A stretch of DNA of 57,038 bases, taken from an uncultured bacterium (lineage in GTDB: Bacteria; Actinomycetota; Coriobacteriia; Coriobacteriales; Coriobacteriaceae). The stretch covers positions 1 through 57,038 of the forward strand of contig CAJMPU010000017.1 in the NCBI GenBank assembly GCA_905215505.1. Direction: 5' to 3'. The first letter of the stretch is position 1. The number at the start of each line of letters is the position of its first letter. The position numbers and the translations under genes were made by a program. Of this stretch, positions 1-11,352 are shown piece by piece. The notes under the pieces are model-generated. The model was not told where the DNA came from. It did not search any database and was given only the letters and a program-made list of their open reading frames with translations.

Positions 1-2219
<2,219 letters not shown>

Positions 2220-2220
<1 letters not shown>

Positions 2221-3368
2221 TGGCCGAGGCTTTAGAGGTAACGCCCGCCGAGCTGGACGCGTTTGCGGACCGGCTCGGCGAGGTCGAGTCGTATCTTCAT
2301 TTGGACGAGAAGCGCACGCGCGTGACCGAGCTCGAGGCAAAAAGCGTGGCCCCCGGCTTTTGGGATGACGCCGACGCCGCTCGCGCCACCATGGAGGAGA
2401 TCGCTCGCGCCAAGGAAGATATCGCTGCCGTGGATACCGCGCGCGGCGAGCTATCTGACGCCCGCGCGGCGCTGGAGCTTGCCGAGGAGATGGGCGACGA
2501 CCCCGATGCCGCCGCATTGCGCGAGGAGGCTGCCGCTACGGCAGAACGCCTGGCCCGCGCTATCGACGAGCTCGAGCTTTCGAGCTGGTTTACCGGTGAG
2601 TTCGATCACGGCGACGCGATTGTGACCATCAAGCCCGGACAGGGTGGCCTGGAGGCACAGGACTGGACCTTCATGCTCTTTAAGATGTACATGAAGTACT
2701 GCCAGCGTCGCGGCTGGAAGGTCACCATTAACGACTGCCCCGCGGCTGAGGTCATCGGCATCGACCGTGCGACCTTTACCGTCGAGGGCAAGGACGCGTT
2801 TGGCATGCTGCGCGCCGAGGCCGGCGTTCACCGCCTGGTACGCATCAGCCCCACCGATGATAAGAAGCGCCGCCAGACCACGTTTGCCGGCGTCGAGGTC
2901 ATTCCCGTGTTGCCTGACGATATCGACATCGAGATCAGTCCCGACGATATCCGCGTGGACGTGTATCACGCGAGCGGTCCGGGCGGCCAGGGCGTCAACA
3001 CCACCGACTCTGCCGTACGCGTGACGCATTTTCCCAGCGGCATCGTTGTCACTTGCCAAAACGAGCGCAGCCAGATTCAAAACAAGGCCGCGTGCATGCA
3101 GATTCTCAAGGCCCGTCTGTACGAGATCGAGCTCGAGAAGCGCGCCGAGGCCCTGGATGAGATTCGCGGGCCCAAGACCACGATCGGTTTTGGCAACCAG
3201 ATTCGCAGCTACGTGCTCTACCCGTATCAGATGGTCAAGGACCTGCGCACGGGCGTGGAGACCAGCAACGTCGAGGCCGTTCTCGACGATGGCGATCTGG
3301 ATCCGTTTGTGATCGGCTACCATCGTTGGGCAACCGGCAACGCCGATGCGGAAGCATCGTCTGCCTAG
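2220..3368 (+). CDS. prfB: Peptide chain release factor 2 (RF2)
   Basis: RF2 ends translation at UGA and UAA codons. The protein is 382 residues, normal for RF2. The GGQ peptide-release motif is at residues 255-257, inside the usual SGPGGQGVN context, and the C-terminus has the expected IRSYVLYPYQMVKDLRTGVE segment. The start ATG overlaps the secA stop codon. There is no in-frame UGA near codon 25, so this prfB does not use the autoregulatory frameshift known from many bacteria; absence is common in actinobacteria. The codon-recognition loop is odd: where RF2 normally carries Ser-Pro-Phe, residues 210-212 read Ser-Pro-Thr (ISPTDDKKRRQTTF), and the usual Gly-Gly after it is Lys-Lys. The family call is firm; the effect of the substitution is unknown. 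Confidence 0.95.
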
Positions 3369-3460
3369 GCACATGATTGGCTCCGGGTCGATGCAAACAC
3401 TGCGCAGGGGTGGTATTTGCCCGGTGAATCGGTAGAATCGAATACAGCAAGAAGTTCAAA

Positions 3461-3486
3461 GCGCACTCGTTTGGGTGCGCTTTTTT
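3461..3486 (+). terminator. Hairpin with T-tract between prfB and the YitT gene
   Basis: GCGCAC and GTGCGC arms around an 8-nt loop are followed directly by TTTTTT. It lies 13 bases before the next start codon, so it may either end prfB transcription or act as an attenuator for the next gene. Confidence 0.6.
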
Positions 3487-3498
3487 GAGGGAGGCAGC

Positions 3499-4389
3499 AT
3501 GGCATATCGTCTGGACATCAAGCGCATTCTTTCGATGAACTTCTTTCATGACTTGCCCAAGATTATGTTTGGCTGCGCCCTGGCAGCTATCGCGACCGAC
3601 CTGTTTTTGATCCCCAACGGCCTTGCCGCCGGCGGCGTCACAGGCCTTGCCACCATTATTCAGGCGGTCGGCGCCTCGCATGGCATATCGCTTCCCGTCG
3701 GTATCCAGACCATCGTGATGAATGCCTTGCTGCTGCTGGTTGTTATGCGCGAGGGTGGCATGTTCTACGTGGTGCAGACGGCGACCGGTTTTGTGCTGCT
3801 GGGTTTTTTCACCGACCTGTTCGCTCCGTTTGTGGCGCCGCTGGCACATGCCGACCTGATGCTGCCCGCTATGTGGGGCGGCATTATCACGGGCATCGGG
3901 TATGGCATGGTGTTGCGCGCCGGTGCCAACACTGGCGGCTCTGACACGATCGGCCAGATCATCTCGCGCAACACATCGCTGCCGGTTGGCTCGACCGTCA
4001 TGGCGATCGATGTTGCCGTGTGCGCGCTGTCGGCCCCGGTCTTTTCGGTCGAAAACGCGCTGTATGCGGGCCTTTCGATGGTCATTAGCGGCTACGTGAT
4101 CGATGCCGTGGTCGACGGTGGCAACAGGCGCCGTATGGTGCTCATCATCTCGGACAAGTTTCCCGATATCGCGGCCGACATCATGTATGGCCTGGGCCGC
4201 GGCTGCACCAAGTTTAGGGCGACCGGCATGTACTCGGGTGCCGAGAAGCCGGTGATCATGGTCATTGTGAGCCGCCGCGAGCTCAACACCCTCAAAACGA
4301 TCGTGCGCGAGCGCGATCCTCACGCCATTGTGACGGTCGCCGACGTTACGGAAACCTTCGGTGAGGGATTCAAGGACATTAACGCGTAG
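3499..4389 (+). CDS. YitT family membrane protein (DUF161/DUF2179)
   Basis: A 296-residue integral membrane protein of the YitT family, whose transport substrate is not established. The N-terminal two thirds contain about five hydrophobic segments with the family's characteristic glycine-rich pattern (FLIPNGLAAGGVTGLA; then a GANTGGSDTIGQII stretch near residue 140). The last 80 residues form the soluble DUF2179 domain (KFPDIAADIMYGLGRGCTKF onward), a ferredoxin-like fold often found in this family. The start was chosen at the ATG preceded by GGGAGG. An upstream in-frame start at 3475 would fall inside the preceding terminator hairpin. Function in the cell is unknown. Confidence 0.85.
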   Translation: MAYRLDIKRILSMNFFHDLPKIMFGCALAAIATDLFLIPNGLAAGGVTGLATIIQAVGASHGISLPVGIQTIVMNALLLLVVMREGGMFYVVQTATGFVLLGFFTDLFAPFVAPLAHADLMLPAMWGGIITGIGYGMVLRAGANTGGSDTIGQIISRNTSLPVGSTVMAIDVAVCALSAPVFSVENALYAGLSMVISGYVIDAVVDGGNRRRMVLIISDKFPDIAADIMYGLGRGCTKFRATGMYSGAEKPVIMVIVSRRELNTLKTIVRERDPHAIVTVADVTETFGEGFKDINA

Positions 4390-4597
4390 GGCCGACTGCG
4401 TTCCATCCAAAAGACGTTCACATTGATAAACCGTTTCATCAGCGGTTCTGCCTGCTCAATTGTTCAAATAATGATAAATACTCTGGTAAAGCTTCCAGTT
4501 TCCAGCATAATGAATGACGTACGTGCATCGCGGCTGTGTTGGGACTACCTTTCCGTGCCGTGCGCATCTTGTCTTAAGAGGATGAAAGGAAGGCACA

Positions 4598-5428
4598 ATG
4601 AGCGACGAAGAGCTCAAAAAGGTTGCCAACGAGGTAAGGAAGGGCATCGTCACCGGCGTGCACGCTGCCAAGTCCGGCCATCCGGGCGGTTCGCTCGGCG
4701 CTGCCGACATCATGACCTATCTGTACTTTGAGGAAATGAACGTCGACCCGGCCGACCCCCGCAAGGCCGACCGCGATCGCTTCGTGCTTTCCAAGGGTCA
4801 TTGCGCGCCTGGTCTGTACGCTGTGCTCGCCGAGCGCGGATTCTTCCCCAAGGAGGATCTCGAGACGCTGCGCCACATCGGCAGCCACCTGCAGGGTCAC
4901 CCCAACATGAACGACACCCCGGGCGTCGATATGTCCACCGGTTCGCTCGGCCAGGGCATCTCCGCCGCCGTGGGCATGGCCGTTGCCGCCAAGCACTGGG
5001 GCGACGACTATCGCACCTACGCCCTGCTGGGCGACGGCGAGAGCGAGGAGGGCCAGGTTTGGGAGGCCGCCATGTTTGCCGGCAACCAGCAGCTTGACAA
5101 CCTCTGCGTGATCGTCGACCACAACGGCCTGCAGATCGACGGCCCCGTCGAGGAGGTCAACGACCCCATGCCGCTCGCCGACAAGTTCCGCGCCTTCAAG
5201 TTCCACGTGGTGGAGCTCGCCGACGGCAACGATTTCGATCAGATCCGCGCCGCCTTTGCCGAGGCCCGCGCCACCAAGGGTCAGCCGACCGCCATCATCG
5301 CCGAGACCACCAAGGGCAAGGGCGTTTCCTTTATGGAGAACCAGGTGGGTTGGCACGGCAAGGCCCCCAACGATGAACAGTTTGAGCAGGCCATGGCAGA
5401 GCTCACGGCCGCCGGAGAGGAGCTCTAG
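4598..5428 (+). CDS. Transketolase, N-terminal (thiamine-binding) subunit
   Basis: Transketolase moves two-carbon units between sugar phosphates in the non-oxidative pentose phosphate pathway, using thiamine diphosphate. Here the enzyme is split; this 276-residue chain is the pyrophosphate-binding half. The family signature SGHPGGSLGAAD is near residues 26-37, and the thiamine-diphosphate motif begins GDGESEEGQVWE at residue 145 and closes with the DHNGLQ stretch. The ATG is preceded by GAAAGGA. The next gene encodes the other half and starts one base after the stop codon, so the subunits are surely made together. The 208 bp upstream contain no promoter I can defend. Confidence 0.95.
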   Translation: MSDEELKKVANEVRKGIVTGVHAAKSGHPGGSLGAADIMTYLYFEEMNVDPADPRKADRDRFVLSKGHCAPGLYAVLAERGFFPKEDLETLRHIGSHLQGHPNMNDTPGVDMSTGSLGQGISAAVGMAVAAKHWGDDYRTYALLGDGESEEGQVWEAAMFAGNQQLDNLCVIVDHNGLQIDGPVEEVNDPMPLADKFRAFKFHVVELADGNDFDQIRAAFAEARATKGQPTAIIAETTKGKGVSFMENQVGWHGKAPNDEQFEQAMAELTAAGEEL

Positions 5429-5429
5429 G

Positions 5430-6371
5430 ATGGCAGACGTCAAGAAAATCGCCACGCGCGTAAGCTACGGTGAGGCCCTCGTCGAGCTCGCCAACGAGCA
5501 CGATGACTTTGTGGTCCTCGACGCCGACCTGGCCGCCGCCACGCAGACCGGCAAGTTTAAGGCAGCCTGCCCCGACCGCTTCTTCGATGTGGGCATTGCC
5601 GAGAGCAATCTGATGGGTGTTGCCGCCGGTATCGCGACCACCGGCCGCGTTGCTTTTGCGAGCACCTTTGCCATGTTTGCCGCTGGCCGCGCCTTTGAGC
5701 AGGTCCGCAACTCCATCGGCTATCCGCACCTTAACGTTAAGATCGGTGCCACGCACGCCGGTATCTCGGTGGGCGAGGACGGCGCCACGCACCAGTGCTG
5801 CGAGGATATCGCCCTCATGCGCGTCATCCCCGGCATGACCGTTATCGTTCCCGCCGACGACGTGGAGGCTCGTGCCGTGACGTGCGCCGCCTACGAGTGC
5901 GACGGCCCCGTGTACATGCGCTTTGCCCGTCTGGCCTCGCCGGTCATCAACGACCCCGAGACCTACAAGTTCGAGGTAGGCAAGGGCATCGTCATGCGCG
6001 AGGGCACCGACGTCACCATCATCGCCTGCGGCCTAATGGTCGGCGAGGCCCTCGAGGCCGCCGAGCAGCTCGCTGCCGAGGGCATCGATGCCGAGGTCAT
6101 CAACATGCACACCATCAAGCCCATCGACGCCGACCTGATCGTCAAGAGCGCCACCAAGACCGGTCACGTCGTGACCGTCGAGGAGCACTCCGTGATCGGT
6201 GGCCTGGGCAGCGCCGTTGCCGACGTTCTGTGTGAGCAGTGCCCGACGCCGCTCAAGAAGATTGGCGTCAACGACACCTTCGGCGAGTCCGGCCCGGGTG
6301 CCGAGCTCCTGCACAAGTACGGCCTGGACGCCGCCAACATCGTGGCGACCACCAAGGAGTTCTTGGCATAA
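5430..6371 (+). CDS. Transketolase, C-terminal (pyrimidine-binding) subunit
   Basis: A 313-residue partner of the preceding transketolase subunit. It holds the pyrimidine-binding domain, with the conserved DVGIAESNLMGVAAG motif whose glutamate activates thiamine diphosphate, followed by the C-terminal transketolase domain (IACGLMVGEALEAA, then VTVEEHSVIGGLGSAVAD). The start ATG lies one base past the upstream stop codon and the ribosome-binding site GGAGAGGAG is inside the end of the upstream gene. The pair lies far from other pentose phosphate genes in this window. A strong terminator follows. Similar proteins include DXP synthase halves, but the pairing with the N-terminal subunit supports transketolase. 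Confidence 0.94.
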   Translation: MADVKKIATRVSYGEALVELANEHDDFVVLDADLAAATQTGKFKAACPDRFFDVGIAESNLMGVAAGIATTGRVAFASTFAMFAAGRAFEQVRNSIGYPHLNVKIGATHAGISVGEDGATHQCCEDIALMRVIPGMTVIVPADDVEARAVTCAAYECDGPVYMRFARLASPVINDPETYKFEVGKGIVMREGTDVTIIACGLMVGEALEAAEQLAAEGIDAEVINMHTIKPIDADLIVKSATKTGHVVTVEEHSVIGGLGSAVADVLCEQCPTPLKKIGVNDTFGESGPGAELLHKYGLDAANIVATTKEFLA

Positions 6372-6416
6372 GGCAAGACGAGGCAAAGTATCGCGTCGAC
6401 AACCGCAAACAAGCCA

Positions 6417-6455
6417 GAACAGGGGCGTCCTCAAAGAGGGCGCCCCTGTTTTTGT
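6417..6455 (+). terminator. Rho-independent terminator after transketolase
   Basis: AACAGGGGCG pairs with CGCCCCTGTT around a short loop that itself holds CCTC/GAGG. A run of T bases follows. This is a strong intrinsic terminator. Confidence 0.85.
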
Positions 6456-6590
6456 TGAATTTAAATTAGAGTCCTGTCAAGCAAAGTTCCCATGGGGAAA
6501 CGGGCCCATCTTAACAAAGTGCAATTCAGACCCTTCCAACTTTGTATGCGCAGCATCTCAAGTTGGTGCGTCGGCCCCATAGTAGCCGCA

Positions 6591-6718
6591 GGCCGGGCGC
6601 AGGGTTACCTCCCAAATCTTTCCGCAGCGCAGGCCGGCGTTTGTCCGCAGCTCCGCAGGAGCAGGACAAATGCCGGCCATGCGCGAGGACGATTTGGGAG
6701 GTAACCCTGCGCCCGGCC
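6591..6718. repeat. 128-bp long inverted repeat, able to form one long hairpin
   Basis: The outer arms (6591-6618 and 6691-6718) are a perfect 28-bp inverted repeat starting GGCCGGGCGCAGGGTTACC. Inside them a second pair of 15-bp arms (6632-6646 and 6664-6678, one mismatch) and an innermost GCTCC/GGAGC pair continue the stem. The sequence therefore folds almost end to end. It has no T-tract after it. It lies in the 450-bp gap between the transketolase terminator and ftsE. The rest of that gap (6456-6590) shows no gene. Confidence 0.9.
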
Positions 6719-6767
6719 GGTGAGACCCAAACCCCGCCATGCTTCTTATGTGCAGCAAAGCTAATGC

Positions 6768-6776
6768 TGCTAAAAT
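6768..6776 (+). promoter_or_regulatory. Possible extended -10 promoter for ftsEX
   Basis: TGCTAAAAT matches an extended -10 (TGnTAnAAT type). It lies 45 bases before the ftsE start. No convincing -35 box is seen, which is tolerated in extended -10 promoters. Confidence 0.4.
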
Positions 6777-6821
6777 ACTAAGCGCTCATGTAGTTTAAAC
6801 GCACGACGATAAGGAGCACCA

Positions 6822-8042
6822 GTGGGTAACCACTTCCGTACCTCCGGTGCGGGCGATGATGCCCCCAAGACGCAGACAGGCGTCCAGGGCAGTCGTTTCG
6901 CCACTCCGGATTCAGAGGGCCAGCCTGTTGCCCAGGCCCCCGCTCAGCCGGCAGATCAGGCACAGCCGGCATCCGATCCCTTTGCCTACAATCCCACCAG
7001 CGATGCTGCGCTTTCCGGCACGGCGGGTTTTGAGCCCGTTCAGGCTGTGACCGCTCGCGTGGAGCAGCCTCAGGCTGGCGCCGCCGCGCCGCAGCCTAGC
7101 ATGGCCGGCATTCCCGACCCCATGGCTCCTGCGACACCGGCTCCTCAGCCTGCGCAGTCTGGCCTCTTTGCCGCTATTCCCGATCCCACGCAGCCTGCTG
7201 CCCCGGTGGTCGAGAGCGATCAGGCAGCCGAGGTCGCAAGCCTCGATAACGCGCTCAACAACCCCGATTTTACGTCGGTGTTTGCGCCCATCGATCCGCA
7301 GGCCAGCCGCAAGAAGATGGCCAAGCAGGCCGGTGTCGAGCCCGTCATCCTTATGGAGCATGTCACCAAGATCTATCCGGCACAGCCCAACAAGCCTGCA
7401 CTCGACGACATCAACATCGAGATCTATCCGGGCGAGTTCGTCTTCCTGGTCGGTCACTCCGGCTCGGGTAAGACCACGCTGCTGTCGACGCTCAACCGCG
7501 ACGTCAAGCCGACGAGCGGTCGCATCCTGGTTGCCGGTCAGGACCTCATGAAGATCAAGAACCGCAAGGTTCCGTTCCTGCGCCGCCAGATTGGCGCCGT
7601 GTTCCAGGACTTTAAGCTCCTGCCGCAAAAAACCGCCTACGAAAACGTGGCGTTTGCTCTGCAGTGCATCGGCAAGCCCAAGGGCGTCATTCGCAGCCAG
7701 GTGCCCGAGGTGCTGCGTCTGGTCGGTCTGGCCGATCAGATGGACTCGCTGCCCGACCAGCTTTCCGGTGGCGAGCAGCAGCGCGTTGCCGTCGCCCGCG
7801 CTATGGTCAACCGTCCGCCGCTGCTGATCTGCGACGAGCCCACGGGTAACCTCGACCCGGCGATCTCGCTGGGCATCATGAAGCTGCTCGAGCGCATTAA
7901 CCGCACCGGCACCACCGTGATCGTCGCCACGCACGACCGCGAGATGGTCGATAGCATGCACCGTCGCGTGATTGCCCTCGAGGGCGGCCACGTTATCCGC
8001 GACCAGGAGAGGGGAGGTTACGGCAACTATGGCACCAACTAA
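6822..8042 (+). CDS. ftsE: Cell division ATP-binding protein FtsE with a long N-terminal extension
   Basis: FtsE is the ATPase of the FtsEX complex, which controls peptidoglycan hydrolases at the division site. The ATPase domain covers residues from about 171 to 400: Walker A GHSGSGKTT at 211-219, Q-loop near AVFQDFKLLP, signature LSGGEQQR at 314-321, Walker B ending in CDEPTGNLD. FtsE is normally about 225 residues; this one is 406. The extra 170 residues at the front are rich in Pro, Ala and Gln with no hydrophobic segment, and look disordered. The GTG start has AAGGAG six bases upstream. An internal ATG at 7318 would give a normal-length FtsE but lacks a good ribosome-binding site. ftsX overlaps the 3' end by 14 bases. 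Confidence 0.93.
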   Translation: MGNHFRTSGAGDDAPKTQTGVQGSRFATPDSEGQPVAQAPAQPADQAQPASDPFAYNPTSDAALSGTAGFEPVQAVTARVEQPQAGAAAPQPSMAGIPDPMAPATPAPQPAQSGLFAAIPDPTQPAAPVVESDQAAEVASLDNALNNPDFTSVFAPIDPQASRKKMAKQAGVEPVILMEHVTKIYPAQPNKPALDDINIEIYPGEFVFLVGHSGSGKTTLLSTLNRDVKPTSGRILVAGQDLMKIKNRKVPFLRRQIGAVFQDFKLLPQKTAYENVAFALQCIGKPKGVIRSQVPEVLRLVGLADQMDSLPDQLSGGEQQRVAVARAMVNRPPLLICDEPTGNLDPAISLGIMKLLERINRTGTTVIVATHDREMVDSMHRRVIALEGGHVIRDQERGGYGNYGTN

Positions 8043-8949
8043 CGTGGGCTACTCCTTCAAAGAGGCAATCAGCCACTTCTTCCGTAACTGGACTACCTCG
8101 CTCGGCGCCGTCATCACGATCTTCCTTTCGCTGTTTATCATCGGCCTGTTCATCATGGGCTCCGCGATGCTGAACTCCGTGATCGGCACCGTCGAGGATC
8201 AGGTTGTCATCAACGCGTTCATTAGCGATGACGCCGATCAGGCCGATGTTCAGGCCTTTGAGGCCGAGCTCAAAACGTGGAGTAACGTGAAGTCCGTGAC
8301 CTATAAGGACAAGGACGACGCGCTGGCCGAGTACACGAGCAAGATGTCGGGTAACGCCGACGCCACCATGAGCGCGCTCGACGGCCAGAACCCGCTGCCC
8401 GCCTCCTTCGCCATTGAGATGGATGACCCGTCTCAGGTCGAGAGCACGGCAAAGAAGCTCAAGAAGAACGCCGACTTCCAGAAGATCGCGGATGACGGCG
8501 ACGTCAACGCGAGCGTGCTGTACGGCCAGGAGGAAGTGAGCCGCCTGTTCCAGGTGACCAACTACATCCGCATCGCCGCCGTGGTGCTCGTTGGCCTTCT
8601 GACCTTTATCGCATTCATCTTCATCAACAACACGATTCGCCTGTCCATCACGGCGCGTCGTCGTGAGATTGCGATTATGCGTCTGGTCGGCGCCAGCAAC
8701 GGCTTCATTCGCGGCCCGTTTATCACCGAGGGCGTACTGCAGGCCATTTTGGGCTCGCTGCTTTCCATCGGTGTTCTGGAGCTGCTGCGCAATCTGATGA
8801 TTCCGCGTCTGCAGGAGAGCATCGGCTGGATGTCGTTTGCCCTGCCGATGCAGTACTACCTGGTGACCTATGCTGCGCTGATTCTGGTCGGCGTGATTAT
8901 CGGTCTCTTTGGTTCTGCCATCGCCATGCGCCGCTACCTGCGCGTGTAG
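8029..8949 (+). CDS. ftsX: Cell division protein FtsX (permease-like)
   Basis: A 306-residue partner of FtsE. The layout is typical: a cytoplasmic start, a first membrane helix around residues 25-50 (AVITIFLSLFIIGLFIMG), a large outside domain to about residue 175, then three membrane helices at the C-terminus ending in AMRRYLRV. FtsX has no transport role known; it passes the ATP-driven signal from FtsE to cell-wall hydrolases outside. The start ATG has GAGGGGAGG upstream, inside ftsE, and overlaps the ftsE end by 14 bases, so translation is coupled. A terminator follows directly. Confidence 0.94.
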   Translation: MAPTNVGYSFKEAISHFFRNWTTSLGAVITIFLSLFIIGLFIMGSAMLNSVIGTVEDQVVINAFISDDADQADVQAFEAELKTWSNVKSVTYKDKDDALAEYTSKMSGNADATMSALDGQNPLPASFAIEMDDPSQVESTAKKLKKNADFQKIADDGDVNASVLYGQEEVSRLFQVTNYIRIAAVVLVGLLTFIAFIFINNTIRLSITARRREIAIMRLVGASNGFIRGPFITEGVLQAILGSLLSIGVLELLRNLMIPRLQESIGWMSFALPMQYYLVTYAALILVGVIIGLFGSAIAMRRYLRV

Positions 8950-8972
8950 GCATGCCTGGAATTCACCCTTCC

Positions 8973-9006
8973 AACGGGTCGTCTCTTATGGGGCGGCCCG
9001 TTTTTT
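8973..9006 (+). terminator. Rho-independent terminator after ftsX
   Basis: ACGGGTCG pairs with CGGCCCGT (one wobble pair) and is followed by TTTTTT. Confidence 0.8.
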
Positions 9007-9083
9007 GATCCCTAGGGGACGGCAGGAAAGCGAATCATTTGGGTAGACTCTTTGGAGTTCGCAATCGATAGCAAGGAGGCGCC

Positions 9084-11219
9084 ATGGGGCGCAATAACAA
9101 GCATAAGCGTGGAGCTCGCAATAAGCGCGGGCCGGTGCGCAGCGAACGCCGTCCGAGCCTGACCGGGCGCGTGCAGCTCCATGAGCACAGTGCCTATGTC
9201 ATAACCGAGAATGGCGACTACAAGGTCATGGGTCGCGGCAAGCGTGAGATCATGGACGGCGATACCGTTGCCGTGAGCATTAAGAACAGCCCGCATGGCG
9301 AGCGTCGCGCCGTGATCGAGGGCGTGGTTGAGCGCGCAGCTATAAGCGTGGTGGGCACGTACCAGACCGCCGGTCCGCTCGGTGTGATTGAACCGCTCGA
9401 TTCGCGCCTGAAGGCCGACTTCTTCATTCTGCCTGAGGATACCTCGGCGGATCGTCTGGGTGTCCACCCGGGTGATGCCGTTGTCGCGCGCATTTTGACC
9501 TACCCGACGCGCCTGGAATCGGGCACCGTGACGATCGAACGCCGCATTGGCGGAGATGACGCGCCCGATTTGGGCGTTCAATATGTGATGGCGCGTTATG
9601 GCTATACCGATAGCTATCCCGAGGCCGCGCTGGACGAGGCCGAGGGGCTTTCGCTCGATGTGTCCGCGGCGCTTAAGGACCCGCTCCGCCGCGATCTGCG
9701 CGACCGCTTTGTCATCACGATCGACCCGGTCGACGCGCGCGACTTTGACGATGCCATTTCGCTTGAGCGCACGCCCGAGGGTGGCTACAAGCTGGGCGTG
9801 CATATCGCCGACGTTTCACACTATGTGGCTTGGGACGGGCATATCGATCTTGAGGCTCGCCATCGTACGACATCGGTGTATCTGGCCGATCGCGTGCTTC
9901 CCATGCTGCCCGAGCGCCTGTCTAATGACCTGTGCTCGCTTCGCCCTGACGAGGACCGTCTTGCGTTTACCGTCGATATCGAGCTCGATGCGCAGGGTCG
10001 CGTGCGGCATTACGATCCGTACCCCAGCGTGATTCGCTCGCGTGTGCGTATGGACTATGACGGCGCCGAGGCGCTGCTGGTGCGTGCCGGCGCGGTGGAG
10101 TATGGGGTGCTGGAGGGTGCCGCCGAGGATGTTGCGGCTGCCGAGGCCTCGCGCGAGGAGGCGCTTGAGCGTGGGCTTGCATGCGAAGAGGCAGCCCGCG
10201 GCTATAACGTCGACCTGGGTGATTTTTTGGTTGCCGCCAACGAGCTTGCGGAGCTCCGCCGCCGCATTCGTCGCGCGCGCGGTTCGGTCGACTTTGATAC
10301 GGCCGAGATCCGCGCGCTCTTGGACGAGGACGGTGTGCCCGTGCAGATCGTGGCCCGCGAGCGCTCGTGCGCCACGTCGCTAATCGAGGAGGCCATGCTG
10401 CTCGCCAACGAGTGCGTGGCCGAGTGGCTGGCCGACCGCGACATTGAGGCTTGCTATCGCGTGCACGATGATCCCAGTCCCGATAGCCTGCACGGTGCCG
10501 CCGTGGCGTTGGCGCAGCTGGGCATCATCGATGATCGCCGCGCGGCCGGTATTGCCCTGGGGAGTCCCGATGAGCTGCAGGCTGCAGTCGATGCTGCCGC
10601 CGGTACGGCCAACGCACCGCTCGTCAACACGCTGCTTCTGCGCAGCATGCAGCGCGCGCTGTACAAGCCGCACAACGAGGGCCACTTTGCGCTCGCCGCG
10701 CCGTGCTACTGTCACTTTACGAGTCCCATCCGTCGCTACCCCGATCTGGTGGTGCACCGCGTACTCAAGCTGCAGTTGGCCTATGAGCAGCTCGGCGGCA
10801 AGGACGCCTTGGTCCGTACGCCGCGGCTGATCGGCAAGGGGCGCGAGTCGCTGCCGCGCATTCTGCCGCAGATCTGCCGCGCATGCAGCGATGCCGAGCG
10901 CGCGGCAGATGCCGCCAGCCATGCGACGCAAAAGATCAAGATTGCCCAGTACTATGAGGACCGTCTGGGCGAGCGCTATGCCGGAACGGTCTCATGGGTC
11001 AGCAGTATGGGCCTGTTCGTACGCTTGGACCTGACGCAGGTCGAAGGCTTGGTTTCGATCAAGAGCCTGGGCAACGAGTGGTTCGAGTTCGACGAGGACG
11101 CGCTTACGCTGACGGGCGCCGACACGGGGACTCGCTATGAACTGGGCCAGCGCGTGATTATCGAGGTCTCGCGCGTCAATACCACGCGTGGGCACTTGGA
11201 CTTTAAGCTTATCCATTAG
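9084..11219 (+). CDS. rnr: Ribonuclease R (RNB/VacB family exoribonuclease)
   Basis: RNase R degrades structured RNA from the 3' end and works with SmpB and tmRNA in quality control. The 711-residue protein has a very basic start (RNNKHKRGARNKRGPVR), cold-shock-like domains, the RNB catalytic domain (FVITIDPVDARDFDDAISLE near 210-230, with the metal-binding aspartates) and a C-terminal S1 RNA-binding domain (GERYAGTVSWVSSMGLFVRL onward). AAGGAGG precedes the ATG. In many genomes smpB follows rnr directly. Here 3.9 kb of other genes, including a recombinase and two tRNAs, separate them. A strong terminator ends the gene. Confidence 0.95.
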   Translation: MGRNNKHKRGARNKRGPVRSERRPSLTGRVQLHEHSAYVITENGDYKVMGRGKREIMDGDTVAVSIKNSPHGERRAVIEGVVERAAISVVGTYQTAGPLGVIEPLDSRLKADFFILPEDTSADRLGVHPGDAVVARILTYPTRLESGTVTIERRIGGDDAPDLGVQYVMARYGYTDSYPEAALDEAEGLSLDVSAALKDPLRRDLRDRFVITIDPVDARDFDDAISLERTPEGGYKLGVHIADVSHYVAWDGHIDLEARHRTTSVYLADRVLPMLPERLSNDLCSLRPDEDRLAFTVDIELDAQGRVRHYDPYPSVIRSRVRMDYDGAEALLVRAGAVEYGVLEGAAEDVAAAEASREEALERGLACEEAARGYNVDLGDFLVAANELAELRRRIRRARGSVDFDTAEIRALLDEDGVPVQIVARERSCATSLIEEAMLLANECVAEWLADRDIEACYRVHDDPSPDSLHGAAVALAQLGIIDDRRAAGIALGSPDELQAAVDAAAGTANAPLVNTLLLRSMQRALYKPHNEGHFALAAPCYCHFTSPIRRYPDLVVHRVLKLQLAYEQLGGKDALVRTPRLIGKGRESLPRILPQICRACSDAERAADAASHATQKIKIAQYYEDRLGERYAGTVSWVSSMGLFVRLDLTQVEGLVSIKSLGNEWFEFDEDALTLTGADTGTRYELGQRVIIEVSRVNTTRGHLDFKLIH

Positions 11220-11244
11220 CCAAATCCCGACTCATGGCGGGAGA

Positions 11245-11280
11245 GCGGAGGGCGGTCTTTCGGGGCCGCCCTCCGCATTT
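11245..11280 (+). terminator. Rho-independent terminator after rnr
   Basis: GCGGAGGGCGG (11245-11255) pairs perfectly with CCGCCCTCCGC (11266-11276), followed by a short ATTT tract. Confidence 0.75.
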
Positions 11281-11352
11281 GGATCATGGTTACCTTGCCG
11301 TTTGCTCGGCCGCCCGCTTACCTGCTATTCGAGAGGTAAAACCTACCAAAAT

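Noticed and set aside
3417..3438. A promoter for the YitT gene (TTGCCC / TAGAAT)
   Set aside because: The spacer is only 10 bases; no usable -35 box lies at 16-18 bases.
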